The notes below the pieces were generated by a model. That model was not told the origin of the DNA. It worked only from the letters and a program-made list of their open reading frames with translations, and did not search any database. Source: Bog-756 sp963831535 (GTDB lineage Bacteria > Actinomycetota > Acidimicrobiia > Acidimicrobiales > RAAP-2). Taken from it: 64,000 bases of DNA. Of this stretch, positions 34,348 to 42,345 are shown piece by piece (within the stretch, counting starts at the first letter, position 1; each line of letters starts with the position of its first letter). Both the position numbers and the translations under genes were made by a program. Location: NCBI GenBank assembly GCA_963831535.1, contig CAWHQP010000001.1:124001-188000 (forward strand), given 5' to 3'.

Positions 34348-34379
34348 AGCGCACACGGCGAGCAGGCGTCGTGTGCGCT
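34348..34379 (-). promoter_or_regulatory. ilv leader upstream hairpin (pause/anti-terminator partner)
   Basis: AGCGCACACG pairs perfectly over 10 bp with CGTGTGCGCT across a 12-base loop. It starts at the leader stop codon, where a stalled ribosome would disrupt it. Together with the terminator this gives the alternative-structure arrangement of a classical attenuator; I did not model the competing fold. Confidence 0.65.
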
Positions 34380-34425
34380 ACGAAACGAGTACCAGGATGT
34401 TGAGGTCGGACGGGATGACTCGCAT
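34378..34425 (-). CDS. ilvBNC leader peptide (15 aa)
   Basis: Encodes MRVIPSDLNILVLVS. Eight of the fifteen residues are Val, Ile or Leu, clustered at the end as ILVLV just before the stop that opens the first hairpin. Ribosome stalling on scarce branched-chain aminoacyl-tRNA would favour read-through into ilvB. The ribosome-binding site is weak; a CACAAT hexamer nine bases before the ATG and TTGTCG 18 bases further up may be the promoter, so the leader could be translated from a near-leaderless mRNA. Too short for automatic gene finding. Identified by position, composition and the following terminator. Confidence 0.75.
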   Translation of the reverse strand: MRVIPSDLNILVLVS

Positions 34426-34645
34426 AGTGCTGCCATTGTGACACGGACCTGAGGGCGACGACAAGTACCTCCCGGTCGGGGTCCACATAGGTGGCCCACC
34501 GGCGGCATCGGGCGACCGTTCGGTGAACACAGTACGAACACCTGGTGACAACCGGCTTTCGGCGCTGACAACCGTGGCGGGGTCGGCGTCCCACCCGTAG
34601 AGTCGCCGGCGGTTGCCCGAAGGAATTCACCCGAGCGGAGGGGTC

Positions 34646-35542
34646 ATGGTCGACGGAGGACTTCCCGAAATCGTCTTGCTCGTGGGGACCTTCTTTGCCG
34701 TCCTCTACGGGATCTTCACCGCAGTTGCGCTGCGACAGGCTTCCCACCTTCGGCGTGGGCGCCTTACTACCGGCGGCGCCCCCGGCAGTGCCGCTGCCGA
34801 TGCTCCCCGGTACGTCTCGCGGGGTGAGGCCTTCGAGCGGAACTGGCAGGGCAGCCTGGGCTACCAGCAGCCACCCGATCCGCAGGCCAACGAGAATCTG
34901 GCCGATCGCCTCGTCCCGAGCGTCTTCCTCTCCCTCCGGACGTCCCGGTTCCGGGACTCGCCCTACTGGCGCTTCTATCTGGTGGGGGTCTTGGCCATCC
35001 GGGCCGCGATCTTCATCGCCCTCCCCGTCCTGGCCCTGGTGCTGATCGGATCGTCTCCGGCTTCGCCCGCCGTCTCGACCTTCTCCCCCACCACGGCTGA
35101 GCACCAGGCCCTGCATACCGCCACCTTGGTGAAGGAACCCAGGGACTGCCCCACGGGCCGGGCCGTGCGGCTCACATCGAACTCGGTGCCGGTCGCCACC
35201 GTCAGCGCCAATGCCGACGGCGCCCGCTACACCATGCCGGCCGGAACGCTCGTCGTCGTCTCCTCCTACGCCGGCTACCCGCCGTCGTTCGATCCGACCG
35301 CGCCCCTGTGTCCGGCCGTGCTGGCTGCGGGTCCGCGGACGTACGTCCACGATGGCTTCATCGCCGCTACGCCGGGAACAGGGTTCGTCTACTTCCCCGA
35401 GCCCGGGGGGCTGGCCTCGGTAGCTCAGATCGACGTGACCGGCACGGGTCGGCACTCCTCACTGGTACTGGTGGTGCTGGCCATCGCCGTGGTGGCCGTC
35501 GACATCGTCCTACGGCTCCGGCTGAGGAAGGCGGAGTCGTAA
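34646..35542 (+). CDS. Membrane protein of unknown function (298 aa)
   Basis: Three hydrophobic segments: near the N-terminus (LPEIVLLVGTFFAVLYGIF), about 115-140 and at the C-terminus (LVLVVLAIAVVAVDIVL), with an extracellular beta-like region of about 120 residues between the last two. The cytoplasmic loop contains RGEAFERNWQGSLGY. No family recognised. ATG 34646 has GCGGAGGGG upstream; a longer reading frame begins at 34613. It is divergent from the ilv operon. Confidence 0.6.
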   Translation: MVDGGLPEIVLLVGTFFAVLYGIFTAVALRQASHLRRGRLTTGGAPGSAAADAPRYVSRGEAFERNWQGSLGYQQPPDPQANENLADRLVPSVFLSLRTSRFRDSPYWRFYLVGVLAIRAAIFIALPVLALVLIGSSPASPAVSTFSPTTAEHQALHTATLVKEPRDCPTGRAVRLTSNSVPVATVSANADGARYTMPAGTLVVVSSYAGYPPSFDPTAPLCPAVLAAGPRTYVHDGFIAATPGTGFVYFPEPGGLASVAQIDVTGTGRHSSLVLVVLAIAVVAVDIVLRLRLRKAES

Positions 35543-35584
35543 CGGCTCTATGTGCCGGCGGTTCCCCTATGGCACGATGTCCCG

Positions 35585-35968
35585 GTGGCGAGCCGCCCCC
35601 GGGACATGCTCCGCACCGTCCGCTCGATCTGCCTGGGCCTTCCCGAGGTCACCGAACGTCCGAGCCACGGAACACCCACCTTCTTCGTCCGGGACAAGAA
35701 GGCCTTCGTCTACGCCTGGCTCGACGGCCACCACGGCAACCACTTCCCCCATCTCTGGTGCGCGGCCGAACCCGGTGTCCAGGAGATCCTGATCGAGGCC
35801 GAGCCCACCACCTTCTTCCGGCCCCCCTATCTCGGTCCCCGGGGCTGGGTGGGGGTCCGGCTCGACGGCGGGATCGCACGGGACGAGATGGCCGAGCTCT
35901 GCGAGGACGCCTACCGGGTCATCGCTCCCCAGAACCTGGTGGACGAGCTCGACGCGAGGGGCCACTGA
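35585..35968 (+). CDS. MmcQ/YjbR family protein
   Basis: A 127-aa protein with the YjbR fold pattern: RTVRSICLGLPEVTERPSHGTPTFFVRDKKAFVYAW at the start, ILIEAEPTTFFRPPYLGPRGWVGVRLDG in the middle and LCEDAYRVIAPQNLVDEL at the end. YjbR proteins have a DNA-binding-like double-wing fold, but no activity is established. The start is uncertain: GTG 35585 begins just before the conserved domain, GTG 35552 is the alternative; neither has a good ribosome-binding site. Confidence 0.8.
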   Translation: MASRPRDMLRTVRSICLGLPEVTERPSHGTPTFFVRDKKAFVYAWLDGHHGNHFPHLWCAAEPGVQEILIEAEPTTFFRPPYLGPRGWVGVRLDGGIARDEMAELCEDAYRVIAPQNLVDELDARGH

Positions 35969-35974
35969 CCCGTC

Positions 35975-37093
35975 ATGGGCCCCGGGACCCCGCTGCCCAC
36001 ATTGCTCTCCCAGGTGCTGGTGGCCTTCACCATCGAGTTCGACAACGAGGCCGAGCACCGGATGGACCACCGCACCACAGCGGGAGGTCCGGGCGGTGGG
36101 TCCGAGGACGCACCGTGGCTGGTGTCCCAGGTCATGTGGGCCAACGTCCTGCAGTACGTGGGCGCCGACGGCACCCAGGTCAGGGACATCCACGCCCGTT
36201 CCCGGACCACGAGCGACTCGTTGCCCGGGCTCCAACGGTGGGGGTACGTGACCATCGATCCGTGGCCCCACCACGGCCACGGCGGCCGGGCGCCCGAGGA
36301 CGCCGTGGTCCGTCTCACCCGGGCCGGCCGTCGGGCCCGCGGGGTCTGGCAACCCTTGGCCCCCGAGGTCGAAGAGCGCTGGCGCTCCCGGTTCGGGGCC
36401 GGAGCCATCGATGATCTCCTCGGTGCCCTCGTCACGGTGGCCGACGGGATGGAGCGGCCACTCCCCCGCTACCTTCCCGTAGTCCACCCGACCTTGAACG
36501 GCAAGGCCGCGCCGAACCTCGTCCCCTTGGACGGGCTCACGGGTACCGCACTGGACGGACCCACCGATCTGTCGGTGCTGGTGGCCCGGGTCCTCCTCGG
36601 CTTCACCCTGGACTTCGAGACGGAGTCGAGGATTTCGCTGCCCATCAGCGCCAACACCCTGCGGGTGCTCGACGACACCGGGGTGCGCGTCCGGGAACTC
36701 CCCGGGTTGACCGGCGTGTCCAAGGAGGCCAACGCCATGGCCACCGGATTCCTCGAGCGACGCGGCTGCGCCGAGGTAGTGCCCGATCCCTCTGCCCCCC
36801 GGGGCAAGATGGTCCGGTTGACGGCGAAGGGGCGAGGGGCGAGGGCCAAATACCGTCGCATCCTGATGTCCACCGAGGAGACCTGGAAGGACCGGTGCGG
36901 TACCTCGACCCTCAACCGGTTGCGGCACGCGCTCGAACGGCTGACCGATGGCGGGCCGACCGGCCCGGATTCGCTCCTGTTCACCGGCATCGTGCCCTAT
37001 CCGGAGGGTTGGCGGGCCTCGGTGCGCCCACCCGTGACCCTGCCCCACTACCCGATGGTCCTCCACCGTGGCGGCTACCCCGACGGGAGCTGA
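35975..37093 (+). CDS. Tandem winged-helix (MarR-like) protein
   Basis: A 372-aa protein made of two related halves. Each begins with L-x2-[QR]-VL-x2-FT-[IL]-[DE]-F-[DE]-[NT]-E, continues with a helix-turn-helix (second half: VRELPGLTGVSKEANAMATGFLERRGCAEV) and a wing with [VK]-VRLT-x-[AK]-GR, and closes with a helix (RSRFGAGAIDDLLGAL; KDRCGTSTLNRLRHAL). This is the MarR/winged-helix plan duplicated within a single chain. It starts six bases after the yjbR-like gene. A transcriptional role is inferred; the first half has a weakened recognition helix. Confidence 0.65.
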   Translation: MGPGTPLPTLLSQVLVAFTIEFDNEAEHRMDHRTTAGGPGGGSEDAPWLVSQVMWANVLQYVGADGTQVRDIHARSRTTSDSLPGLQRWGYVTIDPWPHHGHGGRAPEDAVVRLTRAGRRARGVWQPLAPEVEERWRSRFGAGAIDDLLGALVTVADGMERPLPRYLPVVHPTLNGKAAPNLVPLDGLTGTALDGPTDLSVLVARVLLGFTLDFETESRISLPISANTLRVLDDTGVRVRELPGLTGVSKEANAMATGFLERRGCAEVVPDPSAPRGKMVRLTAKGRGARAKYRRILMSTEETWKDRCGTSTLNRLRHALERLTDGGPTGPDSLLFTGIVPYPEGWRASVRPPVTLPHYPMVLHRGGYPDGS

Positions 37094-37246
37094 GGCGGAA
37101 GTGGGATCGGTTCACTCTGACGCCGACGTGCGCGCGCAACGTTCACCGGGATGTGTCCTCCTCGTGACGCTGCGTTCGGTCACCCTTGCTAGAACGTTCT
37201 TTGGTTCGGCGCATCGGACACCGTGGCCCGGACCACGAGGTCGAGA

Positions 37247-37285
37247 CATCCCCGCGGCGTTCCCTCCCACGACGACGCGGGGATG
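37247..37285. repeat. 10-bp inverted repeat, possible terminator
   Basis: CATCCCCGCG and CGCGGGGATG flank 19 bases; a second small repeat GCGGC/GCCGC follows at 37297-37313. It lies 150 bases after the tandem winged-helix gene and about 80 before the pirin gene, so it may end the former's transcript. The rest of 37094-37366 shows nothing I can support. Confidence 0.35.
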
Positions 37286-37366
37286 TGCTCCCTCGAGCGG
37301 CGAAGCGAGCCGCGGGATCACCCGATGGTGGCTGCGAGAGATACCGGGTACGCCGGAAGGAACGAC

Positions 37367-38370
37367 ATGCAACGTCACGATGCACAGCAACCGGACTCCG
37401 AGGAGCGTCAATCGGATGCAGTGGTCCTCGACACTGTCGCCCTGGGCTTCCCCTGGGTAACCCTCGATCCCTTCATCCCCGTCGGGAGGCGGATACCGAC
37501 CCGTCGACCCCGGGATGGAGCATGTAGAACGGGGATGTCGTGCCCGGTTTCCCGGAACACCCGCACCGGGGATTCGAGACCATCACCGTGACCCGGCGGG
37601 GCACGATCGACCACACCGACTCCCTCGGTGCGACGGCACGGTACGGCGAGGGGGACGTCCAGTGGTTGACCGCCGGTGCGGGCATCGAGCACGCCGAGAT
37701 GTTCCCGCTCCGGGACCAGAGCGGGCCCAATACCAGTGAGCTCTTCCAGATCTGGCTCAATCTGCCGGCGGCCGACAAGATGGTCGAGCCCTACTTCACC
37801 ATGTTCTGGCGTGAGGACCTCCCCCGGACGGTACTGAAGGACCACAACGGCCACGCCACCGAGGTCACCGTGGTGGCCGGGGCCTTCGGAGACATCCAGC
37901 CGCTGGCCCTACCGCCCGAATCCTGGGCGGCCAAGAAAGGGGCCGATCTGGCCATCTGGCAGCTGGCGGCCGATCCGGAATCGACGTGGACCCTGCCGGC
38001 CGCTGCCGGCGCCGGGACCGTGCGCATGCTCTACGTCTTCGAAGGATCGGTGACGGTCGGGGGCCAGACCTTCGAGGCTCCCGTGGCGGCCAGGCTCCGA
38101 CCCGACACGGCGGCCGAGCTCTCGGCCGGGGACGACGGCGCCTCGGCCCTCCTCCTCCAGGGTCGACCCATCGGTGAGCCCGTGGCCATGGGCGGCCCTT
38201 TCGTCATGAACACCAGAGAGGAGATCGCCGAGGCCTACAGCGATTTCCGCAGCACCGGGTTCGGCGGGTGGCCCTGGGCGGTCCCGGACCCGGTCCACGC
38301 ACCTTCCGCCCCTCGGTTCGCCCACCACCCCGACGGCCGGACCGAGTTTCCCGAGGGCGATCACCGCTAG
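37367..38370 (+). pseudogene. Pirin-family protein, N-terminal part disrupted
   Basis: From GTG 37540 the frame encodes the main pirin body: HPHRGFETI (metal His pair), YGEGDVQWLTAGAGIEHAEMF (third His and Glu), ELFQIWLNLP and a C-terminal cupin with LYVFEGSVTVGGQ. The true N-terminus appears to begin at ATG 37367 (GGAAGGAAC before it) and reads FPWVTLDPF, as in pirin-like proteins, but is in another frame. Just before VVPGFPEHP the frame reads GWSM-stop: TAG at 37525-37527 stands where relatives have Tyr. About 20 residues between DPF and GWSM also seem missing. So there is a frame change plus an amber codon. All four metal ligands are intact, so a shorter protein from 37540 could still fold. 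Confidence 0.7.
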
Positions 38371-38564
38371 GGCGGTTGCCGAGCCCCATCCCACCGGGAG
38401 CACGTTCTGCGGTCGGTGGCCGCAGCTCGCCACCCCGGCGACCAGTCTGGCGGAGGTGTCCGGGGGCCGGCGGACCAGGCCACCGTCACGTCGTGGGTTA
38501 CTGGGGCGGAATCCGCGATCACTGCGGGCCGGACCATGCGCTCACGGGATCGGACCGGCGCCGA

Positions 38565-38570
38565 TACACT
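38565..38570 (+). promoter_or_regulatory. -10 element TACACT of the IlvD/Edd-family gene
   Basis: TACACT lies six bases before GTG 38577 without a ribosome-binding site, the leaderless arrangement. It helps to set the start of a gene whose open frame extends 300 bases further upstream. Confidence 0.5.
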
Positions 38571-38576
38571 GCCGGG

Positions 38577-40373
38577 GTGACCGAGCTGGTGAACGCGGCC
38601 AGCGGGACGGGCGAAAAGGTCTCGGACCTGGATTCCTCCAATCCAGGGCGTGACGTGCAGCGAGTCGGGACCGCCAACTTCCTCGGTGAGGACGTCCTGA
38701 AGATCCACGACCCGGTGTGGGCCGTGCTGGGCACTCTGGGCGACAGCCAGTGTTATCTGGGCGTCCAGAACAAGGTGGCGGCCGTTCAGGCCGCTCTTTC
38801 CCAGCGAGCCGCCCGCGATGACCTGTCCGTGCGCCTGATCGCACCGGCCTTCACCCTGGGGGTGTCGGACGGCCAGCTCAACGGGACCCCCGAGATGCGG
38901 TTCTCGCTGATCGGCCGGGAGCTGGTCCATGACGCCACTGCGGTGCATCTGGCCGCCAACCGCGTGGCCGGCCTGATCGCCGTGGTGGCCTGCGACAAGC
39001 CGCCGGTCGGAACCGTCGCCGCCCTCCTCGAGCACAACGTGCCCTCGGTGATCCTTTCCGATGGGTCGATCAAACCGGGGCACGACCCCGTGACCGGTGA
39101 GCGCATCGACCTCGTCTCCGCCTTTCAGACGGCGACGGATCCGGATGAGGAGGTCCGCGCCCGGGTCGCCCTTCATGCCTGTCCCGGACAGGGCAGCTGC
39201 GGAGGGATGTTCACCTACAACACCATGCAGTCGTTCATCGGCGTGCTGGGCCTGGAGCCGCTCCACATGGTCGCCCCGACCTCAGACGATTCCCGCCGGA
39301 CCACCCAGTTCCCCGAACAGCTGGTCGACTGCCTCACGACGATGACCTCGAGAGGCATCCGACCGCGGGACATCGTCACACCGACATCGCTACGCAACGC
39401 ACTGACCGTGGCCATCGCCATGGGGGGCTCCACCAACGTCATGCTGCACAGCGTCGAGATCGCCCGTGCCGCCGGTATCGATCTGTGGGAGGAAGTGCTC
39501 ACCCAGACCGAGTTCAACGCGCTGTCACGCCGTCTGCCCGTGCTCGTCAACATGAGGCCATTCGGTGCCTACTCGATGGTCGATGTCGACGAGCAAGGTG
39601 GTCTGCCGACGATCGTCAGTGAGCTGCTCGACGCCGGATACCTCGAGGGCGATGCCATCACCTGCACCGGTGAGACCCTTGCGGAGCAGACCCGACGGCT
39701 GGCCCCGCCTCCCCCCGACCACCGTGTCATCCACTCGGTGGCACGTCCCTTCAAGGACACCGGCGGATTGCGTCTCCTCCGGGGGAACCTCGCCCCCGAC
39801 GGCGGTGCCATCCTGAAGGTTGCCGGCGTCGAAGGTGGGATCGCCGACGGTGTCTTCACCGGCAGAGCCCGCGTGTTCAACGGGGAGCGGGCGCTCATCG
39901 ACGCTCTGGACGGGCGGCCGGACGACTTCGACGATCACGACATGGTGGTCATTCGCTACGAAGGGCCTCGGGGGGCTCCCGGGATGCCCGAAATGCTCGA
40001 CCCGACGTCGAAGATCACCAGCTTGTGTCGCCAGCGGGACATCACGATCGCCCTCATGACCGACGCCCGATTCTCGGGGGGATCGGTCGGCCTGGTCATC
40101 GGCCACGTGGCTCCTGAAGCCATACTCGGTGGTCCCATCGCTCTCGTCGAGGACGGGGACACCATCACCGTCAGCCTTCTGGAGGACCGGATCGACTGTG
40201 TCGAACTGGATGACCCCGGGACGCTCCACGCGCGCGCAGCCTCGTGGAACGCCGCCGCCGAGGGACATGGAGGGGTGCACCCCGACGCGACACCGGTGAC
40301 GCACCGGGTCCTGAAGAGGATGCGCTCCACCGCGCTCCCGGCTCTGCTGGGTGGCGGGATGACTGCCGGCTAG
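38577..40373 (+). CDS. IlvD/Edd-family dehydratase, divergent
   Basis: A 598-aa iron-sulfur dehydratase of the dihydroxy-acid dehydratase/6-phosphogluconate dehydratase family. Visible are CDK (second cluster Cys) in VVACDKPPVG, GQGSCGGMFTYNTMQ (third cluster Cys), MGGSTNVMLHSVE, FKDTGGLRLLRGNLAPDGG, VIRYEGPRGAPGMPEM and TDARFSGGSVGLVIGHVAPEA. The N-terminal third is unusual: GDSQCYLGVQNK replaces the normal GDSWNE-like block, and CDKPPVG lacks the common PGM. The reaction may be on a sugar acid or a branched-chain precursor; a divergent sequence and a position 4 kb from ilvBNC mean ilvD should not be assumed. GTG 38577 is chosen from the promoter and family length. Confidence 0.8.
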   Translation: MTELVNAASGTGEKVSDLDSSNPGRDVQRVGTANFLGEDVLKIHDPVWAVLGTLGDSQCYLGVQNKVAAVQAALSQRAARDDLSVRLIAPAFTLGVSDGQLNGTPEMRFSLIGRELVHDATAVHLAANRVAGLIAVVACDKPPVGTVAALLEHNVPSVILSDGSIKPGHDPVTGERIDLVSAFQTATDPDEEVRARVALHACPGQGSCGGMFTYNTMQSFIGVLGLEPLHMVAPTSDDSRRTTQFPEQLVDCLTTMTSRGIRPRDIVTPTSLRNALTVAIAMGGSTNVMLHSVEIARAAGIDLWEEVLTQTEFNALSRRLPVLVNMRPFGAYSMVDVDEQGGLPTIVSELLDAGYLEGDAITCTGETLAEQTRRLAPPPPDHRVIHSVARPFKDTGGLRLLRGNLAPDGGAILKVAGVEGGIADGVFTGRARVFNGERALIDALDGRPDDFDDHDMVVIRYEGPRGAPGMPEMLDPTSKITSLCRQRDITIALMTDARFSGGSVGLVIGHVAPEAILGGPIALVEDGDTITVSLLEDRIDCVELDDPGTLHARAASWNAAAEGHGGVHPDATPVTHRVLKRMRSTALPALLGGGMTAG

Positions 40374-40459
40374 AAGCTTGGCGGAAGCACCACCGACTAG
40401 GGCTGGGGGGCGGCGCGTACCATGAGTGGCGTGACCGTCGTGGAGCCGGCCTGGAGTCC

Positions 40460-41248
40460 ATGGTGGCGGGCATGACCACCGGGGCAACCGGCGTGTTCGG
40501 GCCCGATCAGCTCGACCGGCTGGAGGCCTTTCTCGCCGAGCACGGCTACGCCACCCTGCGGGGGGTGTTCGACGACGCCGACCTGGTCGACACGGTGACG
40601 GAGCTGGCCGAGCTCCAACTCCGGCTGGCCGAGGGAGCGATCGACGGCCGCCACGGTTCGGTGACCCTCGACGAGCCGGACGCCATGATCGACGGCCGGC
40701 CCTTCGCCCACTATGTCTACTTCGCCACCCAGGCCTCGACCCGGGCCGACGCCCTGGTCCGCCACCCGGCGGTGGTCGAGGTGGCCCGACGTACCCTGGG
40801 CCCGGAGGCCTGGCTGCTCGACTACGAGATCTTCGGCGTGGTCTACCAGGACGCCCGACCCGACCCCGGTTCGGGCTACTCCCGCATCGGGTGGCACACC
40901 GACCACCAGTCCGGGCCGCATCTCACCATGTGGCCCGGCGTGGCCTTCACCATCCACTTCGACCCGACCTCCCCGGCCAACGGGTTCCTCCGGGTGCTGC
41001 CGGGAAGCCACCTCGGCGGCACCGACGGGATCCCCCGGGGTTTCGAGAGGGTGCCGGGCGAGATCGCCGTGTACCAGGAGCGCGGCGACGTCCTCTTCCA
41101 CCATGCCGACCTGTGGCACTCAGCAGCCCGGGGCACGGCGGACGGCCCCGACGCCGTGCGCCGGCACCTCCGGGGCAGTTGGCACGGTGGCACCCGGCTC
41201 GACATGGGGCATGGCACCGACGACTTCATCCGCAACGCGCAGCGCTGA
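40460..41248 (+). CDS. Phytanoyl-CoA dioxygenase (PhyH) family protein
   Basis: A 262-aa Fe(II)/2-oxoglutarate oxygenase. The facial-triad pair is in IGWHTDHQSGPH (H-x-D), and the distal His and 2-oxoglutarate Arg are in the HHADLWHSAARGTADGPDAVRRHLRGSW region, preceded by NGFLRVLPGSHLGG. The substrate is unknown; family members hydroxylate lipids, phosphonates and natural products. ATG 40460 has GGAG five bases upstream; ATG 40472 is possible. Followed by a haloalkane dehalogenase 131 bases on. Confidence 0.85.
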   Translation: MVAGMTTGATGVFGPDQLDRLEAFLAEHGYATLRGVFDDADLVDTVTELAELQLRLAEGAIDGRHGSVTLDEPDAMIDGRPFAHYVYFATQASTRADALVRHPAVVEVARRTLGPEAWLLDYEIFGVVYQDARPDPGSGYSRIGWHTDHQSGPHLTMWPGVAFTIHFDPTSPANGFLRVLPGSHLGGTDGIPRGFERVPGEIAVYQERGDVLFHHADLWHSAARGTADGPDAVRRHLRGSWHGGTRLDMGHGTDDFIRNAQR

Positions 41249-41379
41249 GCAACCGGTCCGCGGCCGGGGTAGGGTCAATTGGCACTCGCCCTGCCAGTTG
41301 TCCCGGCACCGAGCAACGCGGGTCCACCGTCCGGCGCCCCACTCCCGACCCAGATCCCGATCCCAACGAGGTGACCCCG

Positions 41380-42288
41380 ATGGATGTCCTCCGGACTCCC
41401 GACGACCGATTCGACAACCTGGCCGGGTTCCCCTTCGAACCCCACTACGCCGACGTCGCCGACCAGGACGGAGGCACCCTGCGGGTGCACTACCTCGATG
41501 AGGGCCCGGCCGAGGGACCCACGGTGGTCCTGCTCCACGGGGAGCCGTCCTGGAGCTACCTCTACCGGCACATGGTCCCGGTTCTGACCGGCGCCGGACT
41601 GCGGGTCATCGCCCCCGACCTGGTCGGTTTCGGCCGCTCGGATAAGCCCACGCCGCGCACCGAGTACACCTTCGCCCGCCATGTCGAATGGATCCGCGAA
41701 CTCCTCGTCGACCGGCTCGACCTCGGCGCGGTGACCCTGGTCTGCCAGGACTGGGGTGGCCTGATCGGTCTCCGCCTGGTCGGCGAGCACCCGGGCCGAT
41801 TCGCCCGGGTGGTGGCGGCCAACACCTTCCTCCCGACCGGCGACTCCCATCCGGGCGACGCCTTCCTGGGCTGGCTCAAGTTCTCCCAGGAAGTCGAGCC
41901 CTTCCCCACCGGGGTGATCGTCAACGCCGGATGCACCACCGACCTGTCCCCCGAGGTCATCGCCGCCTACGACGCGCCCTTCCCCGACTCCACCTACTCC
42001 GAGGGGGCCCGCCAGTTCCCCACCCTGGTCCCCATCACTCCGGACGATCCCGCCGCCGAGGCCAACCGGGCGGCGTGGACGGTCCTGGAGACGTTCGACA
42101 AGCCGTTCCTCACCGCCTTCTCCGATGGCGATCCCATCACCGCCGGCTCGGACAAGGTCCTCCAGGCCCGGATCCCGGGGGCCAAAGGTCAGCCCCACAC
42201 CACCATCGTCGGGGGCGGCCACTTCCTCCAGGAGGACAGGGGACCCGAGCTGGCCGACGTGGTTGTCGAGTTCGTGCGCACATCCTGA
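41380..42288 (+). CDS. Haloalkane dehalogenase (HLD-I type)
   Basis: An alpha/beta hydrolase of 302 aa that would release halide from haloalkanes. The nucleophile Asp124 is in VCQDWGG with halide-binding Trp125 next to it; the oxyanion loop is HGEPSWSYLYR (Glu55, as in the Xanthobacter enzyme DhlA). The acid is Asp251 (or 249) in FSDGDPIT and the base His281 in GGGHFLQED; Trp164 in FLGWLKF may be the second halide-binding residue. This D-H-D layout fits subfamily I. ATG 41380 has GAGG nine bases upstream. The activity is predicted from residues only; related epoxide hydrolases differ at these sites. Confidence 0.88.
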   Translation: MDVLRTPDDRFDNLAGFPFEPHYADVADQDGGTLRVHYLDEGPAEGPTVVLLHGEPSWSYLYRHMVPVLTGAGLRVIAPDLVGFGRSDKPTPRTEYTFARHVEWIRELLVDRLDLGAVTLVCQDWGGLIGLRLVGEHPGRFARVVAANTFLPTGDSHPGDAFLGWLKFSQEVEPFPTGVIVNAGCTTDLSPEVIAAYDAPFPDSTYSEGARQFPTLVPITPDDPAAEANRAAWTVLETFDKPFLTAFSDGDPITAGSDKVLQARIPGAKGQPHTTIVGGGHFLQEDRGPELADVVVEFVRTS

Positions 42289-42345
42289 GCGCGTCCCGGA
42301 CCCGCCGCGCCACTCGGCGGTCGGCCACCGCGACCACCCGGCGGT

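Noticed and set aside
34218..34571. N-terminal extension of IlvB by 118 codons
   Set aside because: It would cross the attenuator terminator and leader peptide; IlvB homology and the ribosome-binding site fix the start at 34217.
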